Shown in pieces: positions 24,980-32,592 of a DNA stretch of 36,447 nt. The stretch is from Bradyrhizobium iriomotense. Lineage in GTDB: Bacteria > Pseudomonadota > Alphaproteobacteria > Rhizobiales > Xanthobacteraceae. Both the position numbers and the translations under genes were made by a program. Positions within the stretch are counted from its first letter, which is position 1. Every line of letters begins with the position of its first letter. The stretch spans positions 1 to 36,447 of the forward strand of contig NZ_BSOW01000057.1 in NCBI RefSeq assembly GCF_030160715.1, given 5' to 3'. The notes beneath the pieces were generated by a model. The model did not search any database, had not been told where the DNA came from, and saw only the letters and a list, made by a program, of their open reading frames with translations.

Positions 24980-26347
24980 ATGGCGAGCACGGTCTTCGAT
25001 TCCGTCCTGTTCCGCGACATGTTTGGCACCGCCGAGATGCGCGCGGTGTTTTCCGATGAGGCGCTGATCGGCCGCTATCTGGAAACCGAGGCCGCGCTCG
25101 CCCGTGCCCAGGCCCGCGCCGGCGTGGTGCCGAAGGACGCGGCGGCAGCGATTGATGCCGCCTCCCGCAGCATCAAGCTCGACTTCGACAAGCTCCGCCA
25201 CGAGACCGAGATCGTCGGCTATCCGATCCTGCCGCTGGTCCATCAGCTCTCCGAGGCGGCCGGCGAGGCCGGCCGCTATGTGCATTGGGGCGCGACCACG
25301 CAGGACATCATGGACACCGCCAATGTGCTCCAGATCCGCGCGGCGCTGGACATCGTTGCGCGCGACCTGAGGGAGTTGCGCACGATCCTCGCTGGTCTCG
25401 CCCGCAAGCATCGCGACACGCCGATGGCCGGCCGCACCCATCTCCAGCAGGCCCTGCCGGTGACCTTCGGCTACAAGGTCGCGATCTGGCTCTCCTCGAT
25501 CGACCGCCACATCGAGCGTGTCGACCAGGCACGGCCGCGCATCCTGCTCGGCGAGTTCTCGGGTGCGGCCGGCACGCTCGCCTCCGTCGGCGATGGCGGC
25601 CTCGAGATGCAGCGCCTGTTTTGTGATGAGCTGGGCCTGTACCAGCCGCCGATCACCTGGCACGTCGCGCGCGACGGCATCGCGGAAGCGGCGACGCTGC
25701 TCGGTCTCGTCACCGGCACGCTCGGCAAGATCGCCACCGACGTGATGCTGATGTGCGCGACCGAGTTCGGCGAGCTGTCAGAGCCTTTCGTGCACGGCCG
25801 CGGCGCCTCCTCAACCATGCCGCAGAAGCGCAACCCGATCTCCAGCGAGTTGATGCTCGCCGCCGCCAAGGCCGTGCGCCAGCACGTCGCAACCATGCTC
25901 GACGGCATGATCCACGATTTCGAGCGCGCGACCGGTCCCTGGCACCTCGAATGGGTGTCGTTGCCGGAGAGTTTTCTGCTCACGGCGTCCTCGCTCGCCA
26001 ACGCGAAGTTCATGCTGGCCGGCCTCGTCGTGCATGAGGACCGCATGCGCGCCAATCTCGGCCTGACGCACGGCCTCATCGTCGCCGAAGCCGTGATGAT
26101 GGCCGCCGCGCCAAAGCTCGGCCGGCAACACGCGCATGACGTCGTCTATGACGCCTGCCGCAAGGCGATCGAGGGCGGCGGCGATCTCGCCGACATCCTG
26201 TCCGGCGTTCCCGAGATCGTGGCCGCACTCGGCGGCGTCGACGCCATCCGTCGCCACTGTGACCCCGCGAACTATCTCGGCCTCTCCGGCCAGATGGTCG
26301 ATCGGGTGCTCGGCCTCTCGGCGGACGCGGGCGAGACCGCGGGCTGA
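24980..26347 (+). CDS. Fumarase/aspartase-superfamily lyase (adenylosuccinate lyase / PcaB type)
   Basis: The protein has 455 residues from ATG at 24980 with GGGGA 6 nt upstream; an ATG at 24956 (MELWGNV) is a possible earlier start. The superfamily blocks are HWGATTQDIMDT (about 102-113), GRTHLQQALP (151-160) and the signature GASSTMPQKRNP (275-286). The C-terminal part fits PcaB or adenylosuccinate-lyase-like enzymes. It should do a beta-elimination or cycloisomerisation giving or using a fumarate-like product; PurB itself is usually encoded elsewhere, so a catabolic role is likely. Confidence 0.92.
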   Translation: MASTVFDSVLFRDMFGTAEMRAVFSDEALIGRYLETEAALARAQARAGVVPKDAAAAIDAASRSIKLDFDKLRHETEIVGYPILPLVHQLSEAAGEAGRYVHWGATTQDIMDTANVLQIRAALDIVARDLRELRTILAGLARKHRDTPMAGRTHLQQALPVTFGYKVAIWLSSIDRHIERVDQARPRILLGEFSGAAGTLASVGDGGLEMQRLFCDELGLYQPPITWHVARDGIAEAATLLGLVTGTLGKIATDVMLMCATEFGELSEPFVHGRGASSTMPQKRNPISSELMLAAAKAVRQHVATMLDGMIHDFERATGPWHLEWVSLPESFLLTASSLANAKFMLAGLVVHEDRMRANLGLTHGLIVAEAVMMAAAPKLGRQHAHDVVYDACRKAIEGGGDLADILSGVPEIVAALGGVDAIRRHCDPANYLGLSGQMVDRVLGLSADAGETAG

Positions 26348-26701
26348 TTACCGCGCTGCGATCTCACTCTCATCCTGAGGAGCCAACGAAGGCGGGCGCA
26401 TCGAAGGATGAGGGGACTTACGCTCTGCTAGCTTTTGCAGCTCGGCAAGATCGCCGCGCATGAAAGCTTCCTTCTTGGCTCGGCTCCATTTCTTCAGCTT
26501 CCGTTCGCATTCGATCGCGTCAGTGATCCGATCGAACCATTGCGAGAAAACGAGTGTCACCGGCCTGCGCGAAGAAGTGTAGCCACCGAATGTGCCGGCG
26601 TTGTGCTGCGCGATCCTAATCTCGAGTTCGGTTCGCGTTGTCCCAATGTAGTAGCTACCGTCCGCGCATTTGAGAATGTAGAGATAAGCGCCGTCTGTCA
26701 T
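26348..26701 (-). CDS. GIY-YIG nuclease-domain protein
   Basis: The protein has 117 residues from ATG at 26701; the longer frame to 26899 runs through a repeat and is rejected. YLYILKCADGSYYIGTTR gives the GIY-YIG core (here YIL...YIG), followed by RIAQHNAGTFGGYTSSRRPV, FSQWFDRITDAIECERKLKK with the metal-binding Glu, and WSRAKKEAFMRG. This is the small UPF0213/YhbQ-type group, with possible DNA nuclease activity. The last ~20 residues (SPHPSMRPPSLAPQDESE) are coded by a family B repeat, so the original stop was probably upstream. Confidence 0.9.
   Translation of the reverse strand: MTDGAYLYILKCADGSYYIGTTRTELEIRIAQHNAGTFGGYTSSRRPVTLVFSQWFDRITDAIECERKLKKWSRAKKEAFMRGDLAELQKLAERKSPHPSMRPPSLAPQDESEIAAR
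26369..26413. repeat. Family B repeat at the GIY-YIG 3' end
   Basis: CTCATCCTGAGGAGC ... GGCGGGCGCATCGAAGGATGAG. It overlaps the coding sequence of the GIY-YIG gene. Related copies are at 26711-26753, 26837-26880, 29734-29846 and 34230-34332. Confidence 0.8.
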
Positions 26702-26710
26702 GTGCCCGCC

Positions 26711-26880
26711 CCATCCTTCGAGACGACCGCTTCGCGGTCTCCTCAGGGTGAGGCTAACTGGCATCTGCGCGCTTGTGCAAGCACTTCGGTAGAAGCTTCC
26801 ACGAGGACGTCCGGCTTTGCGGCCCCGCACCTGGTCCTCATCCTGAGGAGCTCGCCAAAGGCGGGCGTCTCGAAGGATGG
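26711..26880. repeat. Composite inverted pair of family B repeats
   Basis: CCATCCTTCGAGACG (26711-26725) and CGTCTCGAAGGATGG (26866-26880) are exact 15-bp inverted arms. CTCCTCAGGGTGAGG and CCTCATCCTGAGGAG lie inside each arm. The unit of 170 bp starts 10 nt before the GIY-YIG start codon. Confidence 0.85.
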
Positions 26881-26901
26881 CCACAATCTCCGGTGCCAAA
26901 C

Positions 26902-26931
26902 GAAAACGGCCCCAGGAATACCAGGGGCCGT
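26902..26931 (-). terminator. Rho-independent terminator of the L,D-transpeptidase gene
   Basis: On the minus strand ACGGCCCC pairs with GGGGCCGT, with an inner GG/CC pair, followed by TTTTCG. It lies 23 nt past the stop codon at 26954. Confidence 0.85.
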
Positions 26932-26953
26932 AAGCATCTCGATCTCTCGTCGC

Positions 26954-27673
26954 TTACCGCGTTGCGCTGCCGAGGTCCGCGCGGCGGTCGGTCATCGGAA
27001 GCACCACGACCTTGGTGCCGACGTTGACGCGGGAATAGAGATCGGTGACGTCTTCATTCGTAAGGCGGATGCAGCCGGAGGAGACGTGCTTGCCGATCGT
27101 CTCGGGCGCGTTGGTGCCGTGGATGCGATAGACAGTGCCGCCGAGATACATGGCGCGGGCGCCAAGCGGGTTGCCGGGACCGCCGGCCATGTGGCGCGGC
27201 AAATAGGGCTGGCGGGCAATCATTTCCGGCGGCGGTGTCCAGTCCGGCCACTCGGCCTTCTTGGTCACCGACTGGACGCCGGACCAGGTGAAGCCGTCGC
27301 GGCCGACGCCGATGCCGTAGCGCACGGCCTGACCATTACCGAGCACGTAGTAGAGATACGTGTTCGGCGTATCGATGATGATGGTGCCGGGCGCCTCGCG
27401 CGTCGCATAGCTGACGACCTGGCGGCGGAAGCGGACGGGCGTCTCGACGCTGTCCTGATCATCCGACGGTGCGGTCTGATAGGACGGCGCCGGCTGGTAC
27501 GGCTGATAGGGTTGCAGCGGCTGCGGCGCGGCAAAGCCGGGCGGCGGCGCGAAGAAGGGGAAGAGTTGCACGGGCGCGGCATGTGCCGGGCCGGCAAACG
27601 CGATCGCGGAGATCGCAACTGCGCCGAAGGCAACGGCGCGCGAATACGTCTTGAACGTGTCCAGATTGAACAT
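26954..27673 (-). CDS. L,D-transpeptidase (YkuD domain), exported
   Basis: The protein has 239 residues from ATG at 27673 with AGGGGC 7 nt upstream; the longer frame runs through the divergent promoter. The signal peptide ends at AGPAHAA (about residue 32). A Pro/Gln/Tyr-rich linker (QPLQPYQPYQPAPSYQ) runs to about residue 75. The catalytic domain has VYRIHGTNAPETIGKHVSSG and then C201-I-R, the YkuD H-G-T...S-x-G-C-[IV]-R motif. It should make 3-3 cross-links or anchor proteins in peptidoglycan. It is divergent from the glycosyltransferase gene. Confidence 0.96.
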   Translation of the reverse strand: MFNLDTFKTYSRAVAFGAVAISAIAFAGPAHAAPVQLFPFFAPPPGFAAPQPLQPYQPYQPAPSYQTAPSDDQDSVETPVRFRRQVVSYATREAPGTIIIDTPNTYLYYVLGNGQAVRYGIGVGRDGFTWSGVQSVTKKAEWPDWTPPPEMIARQPYLPRHMAGGPGNPLGARAMYLGGTVYRIHGTNAPETIGKHVSSGCIRLTNEDVTDLYSRVNVGTKVVVLPMTDRRADLGSATR

Positions 27674-27869
27674 TGATCGCCCCTGTTGGATCGGATTTTT
27701 GATCACCGCGGCCCTTTGCGGTGTTCCGTTGCCCAAACTCGTAACGGCGAAAAGTTTCGGGACGTTTGCACGGGAAACCGAAAACGGTTTCGTCGCGGCA
27801 AGGATTGTTTCATGACAGTTTCGTGGCCGTGCGGACCCGTTAACGAACAAAACAGTGGGTCGACACTTC

Positions 27870-27885
27870 TGTGACGTCACACGCC
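27870..27885. promoter_or_regulatory. Shared element upstream of the glycosyltransferase gene
   Basis: TGACGTCACACGCC at 27872-27885 matches TGATGTCACACGCC at 29901-29914 in 13 of 14 bases. The first copy also lies in a perfect palindrome TGTGACGTCACA (27870-27881). It lies 59 nt before the ATG at 27945; the second lies 49 nt before the ATG at 29964. A shared operator or promoter part is inferred. Confidence 0.45.
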
Positions 27886-27944
27886 TGAAATATCCTTCGT
27901 TGATGGTCCTAAGCCGAGAATCATCAAACTCTCGGGATTTTTCC

Positions 27945-28997
27945 ATGCGGGTATTAATCGCGACTGACGCCTGGCATCCGCAGGTTAACGGCGTGGTGCG
28001 GACGCTGACCTCGCTCGCCGCGGCCGCCAAGGCCCTCGATGTCGAGATCGAATTCCTGACGCCGGACGGCTTCCCGTCGCTGCCGCTGCCGACCTATCCG
28101 GGCCTCAGGATCGCGCTGCCGAGCGGCCGCGAGATCGCGCGGCGGATCGAGGCGGCGGCTCCGGAAGCGCTGCACATCGCAACCGAAGGCCCGATCGGCT
28201 GGGCGGCGCGCGCCTATTGCCACCGGCGCGGGCTTGCCTTCACCACCTCCTACACCACGCGCTTTCCGGAATATGTCTCGGTGCGAACGGGCATTCCGGC
28301 CAGTGTCGGCTACGCCGTGCTGCGGCACTTCCACGATGCCGCCGCCATGACCATGGTGGCGACGCCCTCGCTGCGGCAGGAGCTCTCCGAGCGCGGCTTC
28401 AAGCGGCTCGGCTTCTGGACCCGCGGCGTCGACACCACGCTGTTTCATCCCGACGATCCCGCCAAGCTCGACCTGCCGCGGCCGATCTTCATGGCGATGG
28501 GACGCGTGGCGGTGGAGAAGAATCTCGATGCGTTCCTCTCGCTCGATCTGCCCGGCACCAAGGTCGTGGTCGGCGACGGGCCGCAGAAGGCGCAGCTCGA
28601 GCGCAAATATCCGAACGCCGTTTTCCTCGGCGAGAAGAAGGGCGCCGACCTCACCTCGCATCTCGCCGCCGCCGACGTCTTCGTGTTCCCGAGCCTCACC
28701 GATACTTTTGGCGTGGTGCAGCTCGAGGCGCTGGCCTGCGGCACGCCGGTTGCGGCGTTTCCGGTGACCGGTCCGAAGGACGTCATCGCCGACCATCCGA
28801 TCGGCGCGATCGACGACGATTTGCGCGCCGCGTGCCTCCGCGCGCTCACCATGTCGCGCGAGACCTGCCGCAACTTCGCGCTGGCGCGCTCCTGGGAAAA
28901 CAGTGCGCGTCAGTTCGTCGGAAACCTCACCTCACTCCAGCCCAGCCGATCGCTGCGTCCGACGCCCGTCATGGCGCGGCGGCCGGTGCGCGGCTGA
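27945..28997 (+). CDS. GT4-family glycosyltransferase, possibly lipid-directed
   Basis: The protein has 350 residues from ATG at 27945. The N-terminal Rossmann half starts MRVLIATDAWHPQVNGVVRT with the GT4 loop; the C-terminal half has RGVDTTLFHP, MGRVAVEKNLDAFL, VVGDGPQKAQLERKYP, FLGEKKG and PSLTDTFGVVQLEALACGTP, the EX7E-type site with Asp first. This is a retaining GT-B enzyme. The N-terminal loop is like that of alpha-mannosyl/glucosyl lipid transferases (MgtA/SqdX group), and the neighbour is a phospholipid methyltransferase, so a glycolipid product is likely but unproven. Confidence 0.92.
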   Translation: MRVLIATDAWHPQVNGVVRTLTSLAAAAKALDVEIEFLTPDGFPSLPLPTYPGLRIALPSGREIARRIEAAAPEALHIATEGPIGWAARAYCHRRGLAFTTSYTTRFPEYVSVRTGIPASVGYAVLRHFHDAAAMTMVATPSLRQELSERGFKRLGFWTRGVDTTLFHPDDPAKLDLPRPIFMAMGRVAVEKNLDAFLSLDLPGTKVVVGDGPQKAQLERKYPNAVFLGEKKGADLTSHLAAADVFVFPSLTDTFGVVQLEALACGTPVAAFPVTGPKDVIADHPIGAIDDDLRAACLRALTMSRETCRNFALARSWENSARQFVGNLTSLQPSRSLRPTPVMARRPVRG

Positions 28998-29031
28998 CCA
29001 TGAACATTCTGAACCAAATGGGACTTTGCTA

Positions 29032-29721
29032 ATGGCCAAGATCATGAAGTTTGAAGAGTCGCAGCAGCTCGACCTCGACCGGGGTACGGTCGAGCAGGCC
29101 TATGACCGGTGGGCGCCGGTCTATGACCTCGTGTTCGGCGGCGTATTCGCCAAGGGCAGGCAGGCCGCGATATCAGCGACCAACAAGCTCGGCGGCCGCG
29201 TGCTCGAGGTCGGCGTCGGCACCGGCATCTCGCTGCCGATGTATGCGCCGAACGTCCGCATCTTCGGCACCGATATTTCGGAGGCGATGCTGGACAAGGC
29301 GCGCCGTCGCGTCAGCGAGCTCAAGTTGAAGAACGTCGAGGGCCTCGCGGTGATGGACGCCGAGAAGCTCGAATTTCCCGACGATTCCTTCGATGTCGTG
29401 ATGGCGCAATATGTCGTCACCGCCGTGCCTAATCCGGAAGTCGCGCTGGACGAGTTCGCGCGCGTGCTGCGTCCCGGCGGCGAATTGATCATCCTGACCC
29501 GCGTCAGCGCGGACGACGGCATGCGCCGTTTCATCGAGCAGAAGCTCCAGCCGGTGGTGCGTCACCTCGGCTTCCGCACCGCCGAGTTCGCCTGGTCGCG
29601 CTACGCCAAGTGGCTCGCGAGTGCGCATGGCATGGAGCTCGCCGAGCGCCGCCTGATTCCGCCGCTCGGCCATTTCTCGCTGGTCCGCTTCCGTAAAGTT
29701 CAGGTCGCCAAGGCGGCCTAG
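29032..29721 (+). CDS. Phospholipid (phosphatidylethanolamine) N-methyltransferase, Rhodobacter PmtA type
   Basis: The protein has 229 residues. YDRWAPVYDLVFGGVFAKGR near residue 24 and the SAM motif LEVGVGTGISLPMY near 60, then FGTDISEAMLDKARRRV, DAEKLEFPDDSFDVVMAQYV and EFARVLRPGGELIILTRV, place it with the Rhodobacter-type PmtA (UbiE-like) rather than the Sinorhizobium type. It would use SAM to methylate PE toward phosphatidylcholine. UbiE-like methyltransferase of another lipid is the alternative. It lies 34 bp after the glycosyltransferase gene, so the two are probably one operon. Confidence 0.85.
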   Translation: MAKIMKFEESQQLDLDRGTVEQAYDRWAPVYDLVFGGVFAKGRQAAISATNKLGGRVLEVGVGTGISLPMYAPNVRIFGTDISEAMLDKARRRVSELKLKNVEGLAVMDAEKLEFPDDSFDVVMAQYVVTAVPNPEVALDEFARVLRPGGELIILTRVSADDGMRRFIEQKLQPVVRHLGFRTAEFAWSRYAKWLASAHGMELAERRLIPPLGHFSLVRFRKVQVAKAA

Positions 29722-29733
29722 TTGCGTTGTTGC

Positions 29734-29846
29734 CCCTCATGGTGAGGAGGCGGGCAAGCGCCGTCTCGAACCATAGAGGCCCGGCTGTCGCCCGGCGGGC
29801 CTCGCCCTTCGAGACGCTTGCTCGCGCAAGCTTCTCAGGGTGAGGG
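29734..29846. repeat. Intergenic repeat, family B copy
   Basis: CCCTCATGGTGAGGAG ... CTTCTCAGGGTGAGGG with inner GTCTCGAACCATAGAGGCCC and CCTTCGAGACGC. The same order is seen at 34230-34332. Confidence 0.85.
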
Positions 29847-29881
29847 GATAGAGTTATCCGTGCGTCACCGCGTCGCGCACA

Positions 29882-29914
29882 TTGTCATATGACAAATTGA
29901 TGATGTCACACGCC
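29882..29914. promoter_or_regulatory. Palindrome plus shared element upstream of the Mpo1-like gene
   Basis: TTGTCATATGACAA (29882-29895) is a perfect 14-bp palindrome of the general CRP/FNR-superfamily form TTG-N8-CAA. TGATGTCACACGCC (29901-29914) follows, the second copy of the element at 27872-27885. The ATG at 29964 is 49 nt downstream. Confidence 0.45.
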
Positions 29915-29963
29915 CTACATCGAATCCCTGTATCTCCTAACCCGAAGCCTTTTGGGGGAAAGA

Positions 29964-30623
29964 ATGATCAAAGAATTCCTTGAGCAGCTGCGCATCCAGC
30001 GCTGGGACGACCACCGCTACTATCACCACAGCCGCATCAATCAGAGCCTGCACTTCGTCAGCGCGCTGAGCTTCCTGCTCGCCTATGTCTGGCTGTTCAT
30101 CGATCCCGTGGTCTCGGGACTGGTCGGCTGGCTGGTGTCGATGACCTCGCGCCAGTGCGGTCACTTCTTCTTCGAGCCGAAGGGCTACGACCACATCAAC
30201 CAGGCGACGCACGAGCACAAGGAAGAGATCAAGGTCGGCTACAACCTTCAGCGCAAGGTGGTGCTGATGACGATCTGGGCGCTGTCGCCGCTGGTGCTGT
30301 TCGTCGATCCGACGCTGTTTGGCCTGTTCAAGCCGTTCGCCAGCGCGACCGATTTCATGCGGCAGGTCGCAAAGATCTGGCTCGCGGTCGGCGCCGGTGG
30401 ACTTCTGTTCCGCACCGTGCACCTGTTCTTCATCCGCGACGTCGAGACCGGCCTCGTCTGGATGACCAAGATCCTGACCGACCCGTTCCACGACCTGATG
30501 CTCTACCGCAAGGCGCCGCTCGCGCTCATGCGCGGCGAGCTGATGGACCCGGGCCTGCATCTCAACCCTGAGCACACGCTCGGCTTCATCTCCGAGCCTG
30601 CGCTCGAAGAGCAGCACGCCTGA
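29964..30623 (+). CDS. Histidine-rich multi-TM protein, Mpo1/DUF962-like
   Basis: The protein has 219 residues from ATG at 29964 with GGGGGA 4 nt upstream. WDDHRYYHHSRINQSLHFVS (H21, H22, N26, H30), a TM stretch to about 58, and then RQCGHFFFEP (Q64, G66, H67, E71) follow the order YH-x(3)-N-x(3)-H ... Q-x-G-H-x2-FE of Mpo1/DUF962 proteins, known in yeast as iron-dependent dioxygenases of 2-hydroxy fatty acids. More His residues follow (GYDHINQATHEH). TM segments lie about 97-115 and 135-158. The match is by motif only; a general fatty-acid-hydroxylase-like di-metal site is the other reading. The soluble C-terminal tail ends EEQHA. Confidence 0.7.
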   Translation: MIKEFLEQLRIQRWDDHRYYHHSRINQSLHFVSALSFLLAYVWLFIDPVVSGLVGWLVSMTSRQCGHFFFEPKGYDHINQATHEHKEEIKVGYNLQRKVVLMTIWALSPLVLFVDPTLFGLFKPFASATDFMRQVAKIWLAVGAGGLLFRTVHLFFIRDVETGLVWMTKILTDPFHDLMLYRKAPLALMRGELMDPGLHLNPEHTLGFISEPALEEQHA

Positions 30624-30663
30624 GCGCGCGGCCTTCACCAAACACTCCGATGTCCAAAGGTTA

Positions 30664-30872
30664 CGTCATGCCCGGGCTCGTCCCGGGCATCCACGTGTTG
30701 GGACGGCGTTGCGCTCTCTCTTCACCTCTCCCCGCGTGCGGGGAGAGGTCGAATTTGCGCGACGCGCAAATTCGGGTGAGGGGGACTCTCCGCGAGTCCA
30801 GCTGTCACCGGCTTCGTGGAGAGTCCCCCTCACCCCAACCCTCTCCCCGCAGGCGGGGAGAGGGGGAGGAGG
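30664..30872. repeat. Repeat cluster after the Mpo1-like gene (families G and D)
   Basis: GCCCGGG-CTCGT-CCCGGGC at about 30670-30688 is a 7-bp hairpin. CACCTCTCCCCGC-GTGCGGGGAGAGGT at 30721-30749, GACTCTCC and GGAGAGTC arms around 30783 and 30819, and CCTCTCCCCGCAGGCGGGGAGAGG at 30840-30863 make a nested element like that at 14776-14931. No gene is seen. Confidence 0.85.
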
Positions 30873-30892
30873 GGCCGGCGATTGCGTCAGCC

Positions 30893-32557
30893 TCAGCGCC
30901 CGAAGCGCTTGGCCAGCATCTCTTTCAGGATCTGCCGCTTGATACGCTTGTTGGTCAGCGCGGGATCGTGCCACCAGAAGCCGTCGGCCTTCATCTTCTG
31001 CGCGGCGCGGACGAAGCGTTCGGCGACCTCGGTGAAATCGGCGTCGGTGTAGTTCAGGCTGAAGATCAGCCGTCCGGTGCCGACCCAGCTCAAAGCAAGG
31101 CCTTCGGCGCGCAGGTAGTATTGCAGCATCCAGTTGTAGCGCGACGGCTGCGTGTACGTCACCGTCCAGATCGAGGACAGGTTGGCGATGCGCACCGGCA
31201 GGTCCGCCTCGCTCAGCATCCGATTGAGCTTTTGCGCGCGGCCGTCCCAGGTCGCGTCCAGCCCGTCATAGATTGCACGGAAGTTGGGGCTGGCGAGCCG
31301 GCTCAGGAACTCGTCCATCGCCGTCATGACGTAGGGGTGCGAATTGAAGGTGCCGCGGGCAAAGCAGACGTCGGCGGGACGATCGCCGCGGAAGCGCCGC
31401 ATCAGCTCCTTCTTGCCGCAGACCACGCCCACAGGCAGGCCGCCGGCGAGGCTCTTGCCGTAGGTCACCATGTCGGCGCGGACGCCAAAATATTCCTGGG
31501 CGCCGCCGGGGGCGAGACGGAAGCCGACGAAGACCTCGTCGAAGATCAGCACGATGCCGCGCTCGGTGCAGACCTCGCGCAGCTTGTTGAGCCAGGCGGT
31601 ATAGGCTTCGCGGTCGAAGTTGCCGCCGCGCGAGCTGTCTACCAGCGAGGAGTCGCCGGGCGCGTTCGCGTTTGGATGCAGCGCCTGGAGCGGATTGACC
31701 AGCACGCAGGCGATGTCGCGCCGGGTGCGCAACACATGCAGCGTCTTCTCCGACATCTCGGCGAGCGTGTAGGTCTCGTGCGCGGCAATGGGATTGCCGA
31801 CGCCGGGTTGCACTTCGCCCCACCAGCCGTGATACGCGCCAGCGAAGCGCACCAGATGCGTGCGCTTGGTGTGGTAGCGCGCGAGCCGCACGGCCTGCAT
31901 CACGGCTTCGGTGCCGGACATGTGGAACGAGACTTCGTCGAGGCCCGAAATCTGGCAGAGCCGCGTCACGTTCTCGGCGATCACGGGATGGTAGGGACCG
32001 AGCACAGGCCCGAGCGCATGGGCGCGCTTTTCGCCTTCGCCGATGCACTCCTTGTAGAAGTCGTTGCCGAAGATGTTGACGCCGTAGGAGCCGGTGAGGT
32101 CGTAGGAGACGTTGCCGTCGAGATCGGTGACGGTGACGCCGCTCGACGACTGCGTGAAGCTCGAGGTGCCCAGGTTCTCGCGCACGAGGCGGGAGAACTG
32201 GAACGGTACGCGGTAGCTTTCGGTGAATTGCAGGTCGGAGATTCTTTCCGCCGCCTCCTTCGTCAGCGCGCGTCCCTTGGCGTAGCGCTGGGCGTAGAGA
32301 CCGGCGAGGCGAAAGAAGCCGTCATGACGCTGCGCCGCGATGGTGGCAGGCGCGCCGTCACAAGCGAAATAGTCGTCGCCCTCGAACTCGTAGAACGGGA
32401 TCAGCCGCGCCACCCGGCGCGACATCTTGGAATGCCCCGAGAGCGAGCGGTGCTTGGCGCGGGAGAGTTCGATGCGCGCCTTGATCTTCGGGAAGGCGGC
32501 GGCAGCTGACGCTGCGGCGGCCACGGACAATGAGAGAATCGGGAGTGTCGTTTCCAT
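30893..32557 (-). CDS. Class III (GSA-like) PLP aminotransferase/aminomutase with N-terminal anchor
   Basis: The protein has 554 residues. Residues about 140-530 form the class III fold: SFHMSGTEAVMQAVRLAR, AYHGWWGEVQPGVGNP, LIFDEVFVGFRLAPGG with D340, and MVTYGKSLAGGLPVGVV with PLP lysine K368. It resembles glutamate-1-semialdehyde aminomutase but is ~120 residues longer at the front. The N-terminus (METTLPILSLSVAAAASAAA, then a basic stretch KIKARIELSRAKHRS) looks like a membrane anchor. No clear ribosome-binding site is seen at this ATG. The substrate is unknown; its place beside psd suggests an amino-lipid or head-group role. Divergent from psd, with 35 bp between starts. Confidence 0.85.
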   Translation of the reverse strand: METTLPILSLSVAAAASAAAAFPKIKARIELSRAKHRSLSGHSKMSRRVARLIPFYEFEGDDYFACDGAPATIAAQRHDGFFRLAGLYAQRYAKGRALTKEAAERISDLQFTESYRVPFQFSRLVRENLGTSSFTQSSSGVTVTDLDGNVSYDLTGSYGVNIFGNDFYKECIGEGEKRAHALGPVLGPYHPVIAENVTRLCQISGLDEVSFHMSGTEAVMQAVRLARYHTKRTHLVRFAGAYHGWWGEVQPGVGNPIAAHETYTLAEMSEKTLHVLRTRRDIACVLVNPLQALHPNANAPGDSSLVDSSRGGNFDREAYTAWLNKLREVCTERGIVLIFDEVFVGFRLAPGGAQEYFGVRADMVTYGKSLAGGLPVGVVCGKKELMRRFRGDRPADVCFARGTFNSHPYVMTAMDEFLSRLASPNFRAIYDGLDATWDGRAQKLNRMLSEADLPVRIANLSSIWTVTYTQPSRYNWMLQYYLRAEGLALSWVGTGRLIFSLNYTDADFTEVAERFVRAAQKMKADGFWWHDPALTNKRIKRQILKEMLAKRFGR

Positions 32558-32592
32558 GACAACAAGCGCTAACTGGACCTGCTGACAGATTC

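Noticed and set aside
26701..26899. Longer N-terminus for the GIY-YIG protein
   Set aside because: The extra 66 residues are coded by family B repeats and unrelated text; the family starts just before the GIY core.
27673..28030. Longer N-terminus for the L,D-transpeptidase
   Set aside because: It would cover the divergent promoter and the glycosyltransferase start; MFNLDTF at 27673 has a ribosome-binding site and a signal peptide.
30650..32509. Very long open frame antisense to the PLP aminotransferase
   Set aside because: It begins in intergenic repeats, and its translation is the GC-rich mirror of a gene with clear class III motifs.
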